A stretch of 64,000 nucleotides of DNA, from assembly GCA_037176845.1 (NCBI GenBank), contig JAYKXP010000008.1, positions 1 through 64,000 on the forward strand. Reading direction: 5' to 3'. The translations under genes were made by a program, and so were the position numbers. Positions 1 through 11,983 of this stretch are shown piece after piece. Below the pieces are notes generated by a model. The model did not search any database, was not told the DNA's origin, and saw only the letters and a list, made by a program, of their open reading frames with translations. Each line of letters starts with the position of its first letter. Within the stretch, counting starts at the first letter, position 1. This DNA comes from Paramarasmius palmivorus. Its lineage: Eukaryota; Basidiomycota; Agaricomycetes; Agaricales; Marasmiaceae.

Positions 1-3000
1 GTTAACGCCAGGAGATCGTAACCTCGATGTCACGAGATCAAACTCCGAGCGTCCATAACGCTCACTTTCAACCGATAGCATTCCGACAAAAACGAAGTCA
101 CGCTACAAGCCTCGAAGACATGTCGGTGACCGGTCGAAGTTAAAATCCAGAATACTAGAGTGGACAGGGCGGTAATTATCAATTTATTTAGCTTTTGATC
201 TTGCTCACAACTTTCGAGCTGTGATATGGTGCTTGGTCACCAAAGAAGTCCCAGAACACCCCTTTCATTGGCGTTGCTTGACACCACAAGGTCATGGCCT
301 ATAGCCGCTCTCAACGTGCGGCCGACAAACTGACTCGGCAAAGCCACGATTTACCGGAAGCGTTACGGAACCGACGCGGGATGTGACGCGCATCAATCCG
401 CTGCTCTCTTGTGAATCAAGGAATGACCTGTAAGTACCCACCATAGAAATCAGAACAATTTCATCTGATAAGCTCTAACATACAGGAACACACAGGTTGT
501 TGGCCAGCAACGCCCAATGCCCACAATCGTTGCTGATCTTCTTCGCGTCCCAAACGCACACCCGCAGGTAACAATCTTCCATGTTCTATCACTGCCAGCC
601 AACCCTTTATGACAGTACCCTCGAATCCGCATCAACTCAAGGAGAAGATACGTCCTCTCTACTGAACTTCGCCAACAGCATCTTTGCACACGTAACCTTC
701 CCAACTTTGGTCCTCAAAACCGTCTTTCAGCACACAGACCTTCGTACTCGTGCAGACGAGGTTCTGTCCATCACGCGCTTTCGCCCGATGTTGTGATACG
801 ATTACCAAAAGGTGGTCCACCTCATTTTGTGGACTTAACGACTTAATCGAATTCCACCAGACAACCATACTCCGCCTTTCTGCCGTCCGTCGACACTTCA
901 AAATCCAATGTCGCTATAGGAGATCCAGAACTTCGATTCCTCTTTCACTCAGTATACTGCCAGCAGTCTAGTCCTTGGGGTGGAGCGTGGTTCAGTTTGA
1001 GAAGGACTTTTGGGCGTCCGCAGACTTCGAATGAGTTAAGCGGAAAAGGCAAAAGACAAGTCACTGTGGCGATCGGACTTTGTAAACTTCACCTAATATG
1101 CTTAGTTGTAGAAGGAATGTAGATAAATTTAGCCTTGTACAGTACAGAGATACACGCAATGTGCGCCAGTCGACAATATTATCTGTTATTTCATTACCCA
1201 GCGTATATGCCCAAAAATCTCAACTTAAACACAAGAACTATACCAATAAACGTCGGGAACCCTGCGACACATGTATCGATGAATGTAATATCAAGCATAT
1301 TGAAGGTAAGGTGCCCAAAAAAATTCATGAGGTTGAAAAAGATCAGAGGACAGTTTACTGATAGGAAATGATCGCAATACGTGCTGTGTGCTTTTGTACT
1401 TCAAGATATGTCGAAAACCTATCTGAAGTGTCCGAGCCCTGCTGCATAATTTCTCTATAAACCTTTCTTTGTGGTTCATACAAGTCCATCAAGCAATTTT
1501 GAGTGCGAGATTCAATGCCAGGGCTGTATCGAGTAAAAAAGAAGTGAGCGAAGGAGAGTTCAAATAGTGCGAGGAGATTTTTCTAGATACTTCGCTTATT
1601 TTAGGACTATTAACGGCCGTCATTCGCTACAAAATTTTGCTCAAGAGTATCAAGACGATAAAACACAGTTACTTCTGATGCGTTTTCGAGTCTACCTACA
1701 TGTACGTTTGTATCTGCGTTCTTCAAAGGGCATGGATTCCTTATGGCCCGGACCTCTCCTTTTTTTGGAATGAAACAGGTGACCGATACATAGCGCCCGT
1801 CCAATTCAGTCCCTACTGTCCACTGCAGTGTATGATGGCGCCTCCCATTTCCACTCTAAGAGAGGCTACTTATTCCCTTCTCTGACGACATTCTACCTCC
1901 ATCATCCCCTATACTCACCTTGGTCAGAATATAAACAACGATCCGAATAATCAAGACGCCGCGATTGTGTCCTCTCCGACAAAGCCGCGCCAAACATTGG
2001 CCCTTCAATCAGCGATGCTTCAGTTTCTTCGCCAACAGCGACCCATGTCCGAGTCACCCTCGCCCTTCTCCTTATTATCATCATGGCACCCAGATCCTAT
2101 CTGACCCCGACTCTCCCATCTTACTCCTCCAACGCCTACCCCCAGAGAGAAAAACTAAGACAACCGGGCGAATCCAACACCATTATGGGAAACAGCCCGT
2201 GTGCAATTGGGACAGATACATCCTGGAGGTGTTATTCCCCAGTAGCTCTGAAAGTCAGGCGAAGTACGACAAGAAGGTACCGACACCGACAAGCGACAGT
2301 CAATAAGATATCCTGACGAGGTCAGGAAACGAAAGACTTCCTTCACAACGTCGGAACATGCAGAGAAACGCTCGGTATTATTATCAACAGAAACCGTGCA
2401 TTTCTCCAGGCCAGGGCACGCGAAAACAAGCACGTAAGGGTTTCGGGTTTCAATTTTCTCATAAAGCTATTCTAACAATTCACACAAAACTCAGGCTATA
2501 ACACTAGATCAAAAGTCTTCCCCTGAACCCGAAAGTCTGCGCACTCATATAGTCAGAATCGCTCTCGTGAAAATACTTATACTAAGAGGCGGAGCAAGAA
2601 CCGGCGCATTGAGCACTTGATGGAATCGCTTTTGTCTTAGCTTCGACGTCTCAGTGAGTCTACGGGCCATGTCATCTAAACATGCCTTCTAAAAGTCCTC
2701 ACATGGATGATTCACTCGTGCATACCAAAAAGCAAATCAATCAACATGCACCTAATAGATATGTATTCATCCTATGTACCTTTTTCAATCAAACTACCCG
2801 CATTCACTTATTCGTCACCACCCAGAGATGCAAAGAAACCCGCCACCTAAAGCTAGTGCTAACCCAGTGGACGATATGACCTTTCCTACCTTAATTCACC
2901 ACGCTTGTCGGTGTCGGAAATCCTCCCTATGGTGACGAACTGTGAAGAGCCGAGCATAGGTTAGCTCTACGCCAAGTCTAGCATCCGCAGTAACGGTCCT

Positions 3001-4389
3001 GTTCAAACCCAATCGAGACCGATGATTGAAGACGGCTGCAGAGCACCCGAGTTCGCCTTCCTACAAATGTACTCCAACCAACGTAAGAGAAAGGTGAGCC
3101 ATACCAACTGCGTACAGTCTAATATTTGATTTAACGTTCAATTCTCAGATTAAATGTCGTCCTAACGCTGAGTCCTAAGCCAATGACCAAGAGGAACGGC
3201 GAGCATTCGACGGCAGAGCCTGAACGAGATGTACCGAGAAGAAGAGGTTCGTACAAAATCAATGTCCAGATTAAACACTAATGTCTTGACAGAGAGAAGA
3301 CGATTGAGGCGGAATCCACCCAAACAGCCATCTCGTTTGACGGGAGAATTAGACTATTTATACACCAAGGAACGGGATTAGTTTCCTCGTTGATGAACCG
3401 TCGACGTCTGAGGTGGCAAGCATGGCTTCAGAAGATATTCTTGACGTAATAGCATATCAGCATTAAAATATATTCAAGCTAAATCTGACCATGCTCTACA
3501 GGCTAGATCACCATAAAACCCACAATATCTGAGGCTTTCCATCCTGTCTTTTCAGCGCGTCTTATTCAACACGAGGTTGCTCTGCTCCTTCTCTTGTTCC
3601 ATCATTACCACAAGCCCAATAATTTTGGTTCCCAATCGGGCAAAGGACGCTCCCGCAATGGATTGCTCGGAACCTATATGCTCTCCTTGTGGAAAGACTC
3701 CTGTTGAAGTTCATACTTATTGTCTCCGTAAAGCAAGACCGATGTTCACGTAACCTGAGAAATGCCTCAGACGCTAGCCTGTACCAAATGTCCTCCCTAT
3801 GTAAGCATGGCAGGGTCAGGCCGTTCACTGCCTGAAAGCTCAAAACTAAGATCAGGGTCAGTAGCCTTGGTACTGGCAAAGCAGCTGCGTATCCGTAGTA
3901 TTCGTACGAGCATAAACGTGACTACGTGTGATCTCGACGTTGAGCCGTCCAATTTCTTCCTTCCTCGACGCACACGGAAATGCATTGCATAAGCTTCCCG
4001 GATTCTCCGTCTGTGCCCATGGCAGCTTGGGCTATATCCAATGAGTGTCCTTCAGAGATCAAAGTTCGCTAGCGAACCATGCGCAAGGATATCTTGCCTA
4101 ATGTGCTTTTCCGAGGTGAAATACGGCTGACGCTGCTGTTAGGTATGCATCCAGGGCATTCGAATACCTCGGCCCGTCCATCAATGCCTATGATTTTATC
4201 CCGTTGCTTGTACCTACAGTTATAGACATGAGCTTTACTCAGTCGTAAAGGATAAGGAATAAGGCTCGGATCACCAACACCATCATATTAATTTTTCAAC
4301 TCGAATAACGTTGTACACTCAACCTCCAATTCTCCAACGCACGCCGTAGGTCCTAGACGCCTAATTCCGAGAGTTTCCCACTACTCGGT
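1..4389. other. Gene-poor region, no supported gene
   Basis: No recognisable protein family could be read on either strand, only short unrelated open frames. One weak spliced candidate lies on the plus strand at about 3183-3381. It has an ATG at 3183, a possible intron at about 3255-3296 and a very basic Arg-rich peptide of about 50 residues. Its reading breaks near the end and it may be chance. A minus-strand frame at 3562-3879 begins with a hydrophobic stretch but matches nothing I know. Confidence 0.4.
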
Positions 4390-7139
4390 ACTGCTGGCGT
4401 CCCCATCGAATTCAAGCCGAATGATACTCAGGTCCAAAAGGTTCTGCTCTGCGAGCTTCGAGGCTAACGGGTACGATTTTGACTCTGATGTGGATGCTTG
4501 TTTCGCTGATGGTACTGTTGGGAAAGGCTTCCAGATCGTCAAGTTTCTTCGCGGCATCGTTTGATTTTAGGCTAAGTTCTTTAAGCAACATTAAACATAG
4601 AGATCGAAGTCACTTGACACGTCCCGCCCACCTAGTCTGCAGCACCCTCAACGTATCTCCAATCTTCCAGCTTTCTTCTTCATCCTCCTCTGATCCACTA
4701 TGGGCTTTGTTGAAAAGCTCACGTTCGTCTTCAGAAATTGCTCCAATCCTGAGCAGTGATATGGAACTGGAGTATGCAAAATAAACGTCTCGAGGGCCTG
4801 GCGTCATCATTGATACACTCAACGCTTGCCGGTAATATCGGCCCCAAGATGAATTTACCTATTCAAATGCAATCAGATGCATATCAAAGGATAACAAAAA
4901 CGGACCAAAACCAGCATTTGCAAAACTTATCTTCCGAATTGAAAGGAGCAATGTTCCAAAAATCTCTTGACGGCGATGGAATGGGGTTGAGAGCCGAGTG
5001 ATTGATGCAGAGGTTGTTGGAGCTCGGGCACAAATTCGCTCGCATTCTTCGAAATCCTCCTATCCCCAACGCCTTCAATGTACTGGGGATGCCAACTGAC
5101 CTGACATTTCGGTTATGAGCATTGTCCATGAAAAGCGTGGGGAACCTACCCCAATCAAGTGCTTGTCCTGATGAGGGATCTCGTAGTTTATCACTACGCT
5201 TCATTGTCGTAAAGAACGGCGCACATAATGTCATATCCGACCCCAAGTTTCTCGAACCTAGTATTAGTGATCAGCGCATGAATCACGGCAAGGGGATATT
5301 TCATGCTGATAAACTTGATGAGTATGATGTGTGCGTCAGTGAATAGTAAGGATACTCAACAGTTCGCCGCTTTTGATCATGTCGCAAATCACAAAGGATG
5401 TCCATGGGCGACATACCGCTACGAAAATGCCCGTCATCTGAAGAGAGCGCAAACATTTTTTTACGTGCTTCTGGACTGCATTCTTCCAGCGATCTCCGCA
5501 GGTACAACACACGCGGCAAGTTCTTCCGTTTCGTTCACGTTGAGCATGCAATACGATCGTCGTCGTTTATCGTTTTGCAGGGTTGAGGTGTGGAGGTGAT
5601 TCCTCGGAAGTTGACAGGTCGGGACCGGGTGGTTGGGTGGTTGGCTTGACTTCGCCTAAGTATGTAATATTTGAGCAATGATAAGCAAGCTCCGTGGGGA
5701 ATAAGGGGGGGGAAGACTTGACCTTGTACGTAACTCGTTGATTGCCCCTTTCGAACTTCATCCTTGAACTGGTCCACAGTGTCCTCCTCCAAACCAGCGA
5801 TATAGTCCGGCAGCTCTCGATCGTCTTCTCGGGTTTGACCTGCCCGGTATTGAGGATCCACTTGTTTGAGAGAATTGTTTCCGTCCATTGAGAGTAATAT
5901 TGACGGAACCAATGGTGTTTCGTCCTTGACTTTGTAGGTACAAGGCGGACAAAGGGCGGATGGTCTGAGCCTGTTCTGATAGCCGACCCAGGGCGCTAAG
6001 GGCTAAGGCTGTCACCTTCGCGTATGAATCGCTAGATACTCGTCATAGCCGTCCGTAATTGGTTCTCCAGGGTGGGCTTCCCTGGCCATCTATCGGTAAC
6101 AATAAGCTCTAGGACGCTTCGAGGAGAACGGACATACCCCGTGGAGGATTGGAAGCGACCTTTGACAAACCATCGATGCTAAAACGAGGGCAACTCGATT
6201 ACTTGCCTATAAATTTCAAACAGCGAGAACGAGAAACGCTAGGACTGGTCGTTCTGCACTCGCTCCGATGAATCCATGCCGTACTAACGTTTCCATTCAC
6301 GGTCAATGTCTGATTCGCGGTCTCGGTAGCCTTTTCGCAATTAAAGAATGTGTGTTCCCCATTAGCTGAGCATCGGGGTCAATAAGCTGACACGGAAACC
6401 AACTGATTGCGCTTACTGGAAAAATCTAAGACCGAGAGGACCATTTCAGTTTCTCCGCTGATATTGGTCGGTGGACCACGCGCTTTGTAGGCTAAGATAA
6501 GCCTTGACTAGACGCGGTCGCTGTGACCTCCAAGTATCAACTGTCTTTTGTACACGCTTTTTTTCGAGTCCTATCATCGTGCGCTTGCTGTGATTGATAT
6601 GAGTTGGTGTAAGAGACAGAAAAGACTTGGAAATCGAACTGGACGGATGATGTTTCAATCATGTCCATCTAGCATTTGATTGAAAAAATATTCGCCGCCA
6701 ACATGGGCTATTGATGGCCCCCCTCTTCACCTGGCGAAAGTTCGGCCCTCTTGGATTGGTCGATATCCATAGAATCATCATCAGAATCGGCACCCTGAGT
6801 AGGGACGTCCATTGACATGAAACCCCAGTGTTCTGTTTCTGGGCCCTGATGAACTGAACGGACTCTGAGGGGCTAAAGCTGGGCAAATCATTGGGGGTGT
6901 TCATGCTCGTCTTGTTGAGCAAAACTCATCGCTGCAAGGCTGAATGATAATCAGGCAAAACATGTGTAGCTACTGATACTACTGCTCATTTGATCTTGTG
7001 CACGACGGGCTTTGAGCTTTTCCTCTCGCGTCTTGTTTACATCTTGAATCTCCCGTGTAGCGAGCCCGAAGCGGCCACCAGAGCGAATAATGACCTTGTT
7101 GTTTAGGCGGCTGGTGGATTTTCGAAGGGACATGGACAA
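4390..7139 (-). mobile_element. KDZ (Kyakuja-Dileera-Zisupton) transposase gene, frame-broken
   Basis: This is a DNA-transposon protein of the KDZ superfamily, read on the minus strand. The start at 7139 or 7133 gives a basic N-terminus containing RSGGRFGLATREI. An acidic patch (DSDDDSMDID) and then IAHVGGEY follow near 6.7 kb, a layout typical of proteins with a CxC1-like cluster. A CPPC motif precedes MDGNNSLK at about 5865-5888, the first catalytic Asp. GYDIMC at 5221-5238 holds the second Asp. EDFEECER ending near 5036 carries the catalytic Glu and is followed by STPFHRRQ. The Cys/Trp-rich TGIFVAVCR region lies near 5.4 kb, and an AHNR segment near 5.1 kb. The C-terminal part reads to about 4.4 kb. 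The frame changes several times between these motifs, so it is either a decayed copy or affected by sequence error. Terminal repeats and target duplications were not found, so the true element ends are unknown. Confidence 0.85.
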
Positions 7140-7170
7140 TGATGGGATTCAAGAAGAAGAATGAATATGG

Positions 7171-7177
7171 TATATAT
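7171..7177 (-). promoter_or_regulatory. TATA-like box of the KDZ gene
   Basis: A TATATA-type stretch lies about 35 nt upstream of the chosen KDZ start on the minus strand. It supports that start but is a short AT motif and could be chance. Confidence 0.35.
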
Positions 7178-7844
7178 TGGATGATCACACGTTGTAGACA
7201 AACGGAGTAACTAATGGCAGGCTGAGCAGCATATTTTGTCAAGAACTGAAGTTTTCGATGAGTCTGGAGAAAGCGAGCGAACTATAAACCTATGTCTGAA
7301 TGTGAGTAACGATAGGGTGAAAATAAGACTACAGTACCCACCTGGTGCCTTGCCGGCTCGCTCAATTGACTCTCCTTCAACGTCTCCTTGATTTCAACGT
7401 GAAATCTCTAACTTTGGGGTTTGTGTGAGTGGTGAATGCCGGATTAATCTGGCCCATCGAGGCGGAAGCGTCGACGCAAGTCCTTCACGACCTTCTTCTT
7501 CTGTTTGGAAACCTGCCACACAAAGATTATTCAAGACTGAGAGGGCTAAAAAGAGACATACCAAGATGATTTCCACAAGTATCGTTTAATGTCGACATGT
7601 TCAGCGCGAGTTGATGGTTAACGTTGAAGAAGACACGACTTACGAGACTACGTGAGGCCTGAGAAAGGAAGTAGAAGGCGTGACCTTGGTTCGATTTGAG
7701 CCCGAAGAGGAAGGTGCCGCGAGGCCTGAGAGGGAGAGAGAAGAGCTTGAAGTTATACGCTGGAGGGACGATAATTATTCGTGTATTCTCAGAGGTATTT
7801 AATAATTATTTGCGTACCACAATTAACCGCGCTTGGGGGTTCAG

Positions 7845-7881
7845 ATTAGTGGGCGGATACCCGGCGTATCCTCCCACTAAT
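7845..7881. repeat. Imperfect palindrome, 16-nt arms, 5-nt loop
   Basis: Positions 7845-7860 and 7866-7881 are inverted copies with a single mismatch, around a CCGGC loop at 7861-7865. It lies directly before a zinc-finger-like reading frame and about 700 nt from the KDZ gene. It could be a transposon end, a terminator-like hairpin or a protein-binding site; nothing decides among these. Confidence 0.6.
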
Positions 7882-7884
7882 TAG

Positions 7885-8073
7885 CCGGTTTGGCTGGGAA
7901 CCATAGGTGAAGTCACCCAGCACGGGAAACCAAGCCAGTGGACGTGTACGCGATGCTCACAGTATTTCTCGTCTCAGAGGGGACTCGAGATGCACAAAAA
8001 CGTTTGCAACGCTTCTTTGGCGACAACATCACTATCAGGACCCTCAGATGGCACTGCGGGAGGCTCTGATTCA
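7885..8073 (+). pseudogene. Zinc-finger fragment (C2HC-type)
   Basis: The frame that opens after the stop at 7882 reads a single finger: C-x2-C-x12-H-x4-C, with WTCTRCSQYF followed by GLEMHKNVC. It then reads a Ser/Thr/Gly-rich stretch and stops near 8073. There is no ATG and no clear neighbouring exon, so I treat it as a fragment of a C2H2-like regulator or of a transposon-linked protein. It could also be an internal exon of a gene whose other exons I failed to see. Confidence 0.35.
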
Positions 8074-9491
8074 TGAGGGACATAGTGATATTCCTCATTC
8101 TTTACTATAGGGCGAGCTGAGGATTATGGGAGTAACTTAATATTTTTTCTATTGCGTTGTACATTAGATCATGTATGGCCTCCATTAGTTCAGCTTGTAT
8201 CATAGTGAACGTACAGTAGCTATTAATTATTGAAGCACGACGCGATGTAGATATAAGCGTAATTTAGCGATCAAAAATGTAGAAATGGTCAGCACTTTCA
8301 GATTATTATAAAGATTTCGGACTAGATGTGTATACCCGATTTCTTCTGGGAGCATTGGAATCCTACGTAGATCTAGCACTTGCAGCGTTCCACCACGACA
8401 CGGAGACGACGATTGCCCGATCGTGCCTTCCGCGATGAATGGACTTGAGCTTGACCTTCCGGCGGAGCGTAGACTATCTCCGTCCAATCTGTCAATCAAC
8501 AGTACCCCAACCTCGCATTCGGTCGATCGCCCCACTGATCATTGCAGCTGCCTTTGAAATGGACATGGAAGTCCTCGTACGTTTCTAGTCACATTTAGAG
8601 GGCCACATGAAGTAAACTGGGCTTCGAAATTTTTTTCTTTTACGATCGTTGTGATGTAGAATGTCATGGTCATGATGGATATCATGTATCGGGGCTTCAT
8701 TTCGCCTGAACAATCAGCTATAAGCATTAGTGAACAACCCTGGTCTAGAAGCTTGCATACCGTTGAACAATCACTAACTAGTAGGGGGTGATCTTACTGT
8801 AATTATAACCGCTTCAATTGGGCCACTGAGACTGTAGAAGAATATAAGCGTGGTAAAATCTTGACACTCGCAAAATGAGGTACAGGGCTGTCAAGATTAG
8901 GGTGTCGCCAGTTATTGAGTTTGTGACTCGACGGACGTCGGAAATTAGTAAGCCACGATAATTGAGCCCTCCTAGTTATGCCGAGTTAAAAGAAATACGA
9001 ACTTGAAGTGAGCTCTGAAAGCCAGGGAAGTTGTTGTGAATGAGTGCGGGCCGTGGATAAATCGATGATGGAAGTGAAAAGTTAAAATTCTCAAACTCTT
9101 CGAGTCGGACTTCTGGAATTTTAAGCTCAGCCACTGGCGACCTACACACGTGACCTTTCTCGCAAGACGCCGCACGCGTCGCGGTGCTCACTGCTCACTA
9201 GACCGTATCACTAGTAGGTATTTGAACTGGTATCGAGGCGACAATCAACCTCCAAGCCGAATTAGATCACGACAAGATTTCTATGCGATGCCAATAAATA
9301 TTTTTATTCTGGCCTCTAACGACATTGGATGTAATACTTAAGGTACATCGCTATCTACGTGTAGCAGTCCTTGAGCCCTAATAAGAGTGACTATATATAC
9401 AACTAGGTGATGAATGAGAGTGCTGTCGAACTTGCGACGAGTCTACAAGGCTACAATGATAATAAAAAAAGGGAAAGTGGATGAGCTGAAT
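8074..9491. other. Intergenic, nothing recognised
   Basis: Both strands carry only short frames without family resemblance. The last part would be the 3' flank of the minus-strand P450 that ends at 9492. Confidence 0.5.
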
Positions 9492-11503
9492 TTAGTACTG
9501 GTCATCAAACTCCTCGATGCTGTTGACGATATCAGCGACCATGGAAGAGACACTTGGGGACCTGGGGGTGATCTTGACCGGGAATGATTCGGGGTGACTG
9601 TATAAGAGCAACGTCAGGTCGAGTCTAGGAAAAGTCTTTGGCGAGACTCACGCAACCAAGCCTCCAGAGTAATCAGGGTCAGGGTTGATGGGGTGGCCTT
9701 GAGCATCCATCTCAGGAGCAATGTCCATTGTTGCAACGATGCCAGCAAGCAGAAGGAAGACAGAGTTTTCACCGAGGAATCGACCGGGGCAGACACTATT
9801 ATTATTCATATCAGCAACGATTATGCAAGTCTGAATGAACCTGGGTGTACGTACCGACGACCAAATCCAAAGGCGAATTTAGTGGGATCAGTAGCCAATT
9901 TCTTGCCGACGTGTTCAGGCATGTGCCTTTCAGGTGCAAAAGCCTCGGTAGGAATGCCTGAGATGTTATCCTGCGCCATAGCCCAAACGTTTGGTACAAC
10001 AAGGGTGCCCTTGGGGATGAAGTAGCCGCGGTATTCCTCATCTTCGGTAGTCTCGCGAGCAATCGAAACTGGCAATGCTGGTTTCCATCGCATACTTTCT
10101 TTGACGCAAGCTTGGATGTAAGGCATCGACGCACGATCCTCAACCGCAGGAAGACGGCTTCCACCAATGACGGAGTCATATTCGGCCTGTGCCTTCTTGA
10201 AGACTTCCGGGTGTTTAACCATCGCAAGAATGAAGTTCATGATCGTGCTGTAAGTCTGGATACAATCATGATCAGTGCATTCTCAGGCTGTAGAAATGAA
10301 ACTTACACTTTCACCACCGGCAGCATACATACACCCAGATGTCCAGCGGATGGCATGTTCCTTTTCTTCCTGGCTAGCAGCTTTCTCGTTTAGGGACTCG
10401 AAGTTCTCCATACAATCCAGTGTCAATGAGGGTCTGGCAGTTCCGGCCTCCTACATGGAGGTCAATATGCGAGCAGCACAATCAAGAGCAAAACTCGCCA
10501 TTTGGGATTTGACATAACTGAAAGGACGCTTGATGAGACGTTGGATTTTCTCGCGTCCTTCGCGTCCAGCCTTGTGGAATGTGACACCAGGAAGCCAGCT
10601 TGGAAGGTAGCGCACTGAAGGTTATGTTTAGAAGGTCTCTGGATATACAAGAATCTGGAGGTATTCTTACAAGCTGGCATCAAGTCGACGATGAAAGCAC
10701 CTGGCATGGAGCCTCTGTTGACGATGTCGAGGCATTCCTCTGCTTCTGTGATATACTACGATTGTTAAGTTAGTGGAGCCGTCAGAATAAGCAGAACTAG
10801 ACATTTACCAGACTATCGGGTGTCTTAGCTGATAAACCGTAGGTGACGTTCATAACGATACGACCTGTAGCCAGACGAAGCTCATCGGCGTATTTCTTAG
10901 GCTTTTCGATCAAGCTCTGAAGGAACATCGCTGTGATTTGACTCTGGAGCTCATGATACTTCTTGACCGCCGCAATTGAGAGTGCCAGGTTAGCGAGTCG
11001 TCGCTGTTTCTTCCATGCTGGACCGTAAGGCAACATTGGCATACCCTGTACAATTCATAAGCTATCAGGCACTGAGATGCTAAGATTTTGAATACCAACC
11101 TCGTTGACGCGCATCATTTCACCGACGACGACTAAGTTGGGTCGGTTTGTGAAGTTGCCTGCACGCTTTTCCAGCAAGTCGTTTGTGGCCTCAAGAGTGT
11201 TAAGAATGACCATCGGCTTCCCTAACGCTTCGGCGTAGACGATGTCACCTAAGAACAACGAATTAATGAAAAAGCTCATGAAGATAACCAAGAGATGTCC
11301 ATACCATACTGATCTCTCCACTCTGTAAACTTGAACCAAGTTTGCAAACGAGGGAAATCCAGCGCATTCCCAATCAAGAACTTTCTCGGCGGCCCGGGGG
11401 GTAGGTTTGAAGGTGTCCTCCGCTTGAAGAGATAGAGAACTGCTGCACCAAGGGCGATAGCAGAGAGGGCGTAGAGCTGAGTGCTTGAGAAGGTTTGCTG
11501 CAT
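9492..11503 (-). CDS. Cytochrome P450 monooxygenase (first of three)
   Basis: This is a microsomal heme-thiolate monooxygenase, probably oxidising the cluster's product. The start at 11503 gives a signal anchor (LYALSAIALGAAVLYLF) and a proline hinge (PPGPPRKFLIGN). An upstream ATG at 11584 only adds a polar extension and lies before a TATA-like stretch at 11550-11556, so I prefer 11503. Family motifs follow in order: WKKQRR (C helix), the I-helix AAGGEST, ESMR (ExxR), FAPERH, and FGFGRRVCPGR with the heme-ligand Cys, the last split by an intron near 9.8 kb. It stops at 9492. The gene has many short introns and is about 500 residues long, normal for the family. Near 10.45-10.49 kb the exon junction does not resolve cleanly, from either an unusual intron or a one-base error. 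It resembles basidiomycete P450s annotated as O-methylsterigmatocystin oxidoreductase-like; the true substrate is unknown. Confidence 0.9.
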
Positions 11504-11983
11504 GGCTGGAACTTGGGGGTGATGACCTTGAACCGTCTGAGGCGGGCCCTTTTTAAGGCCTCCTTGGAGATCTGACTTTGACATGGACCGCCATCTTCCC
11601 GCGCCGAACCATTAACGGGCCCAACTCAATGCAGGAACACTTTGCGAAAACATTGAGTGAGAGGCGATCATCGTGGCGGTCAAACGGAAACTTGCCGGCG
11701 CTTGTATGTCACGTTTTGCACAGCAGTGCCTGATATTGGCGATTTGCCGTGACCGCTTGTTGCGACCGCTCACTGGTTCCGCTCACTGTTCGATAGCCAC
11801 TATTCCTTCTGACCCATACCGTTCTTATGTTCTGCATACTGCTCTCAGCATAGCTTGGATAGGAATCATAGAAAATGACCCAGATCAAATCGGAAAGCAT
11901 TTCTTACCTTCGGCTCTCGAGACCAGACAAAAATGGTCTCCCAGCAACCTCTCCTCTCGACTCAGACTTTGTCTAGCCTTGCG
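11504..11983. promoter_or_regulatory. Shared divergent promoter of two P450 genes
   Basis: About 480 nt separate the starts of the minus-strand P450 (11503) and the plus-strand P450 (11984), so the two probably share control elements. A TTAAAAA stretch at 11550-11556 is well placed as the TATA box of the minus-strand gene. No regulator site could be identified. Confidence 0.5.
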
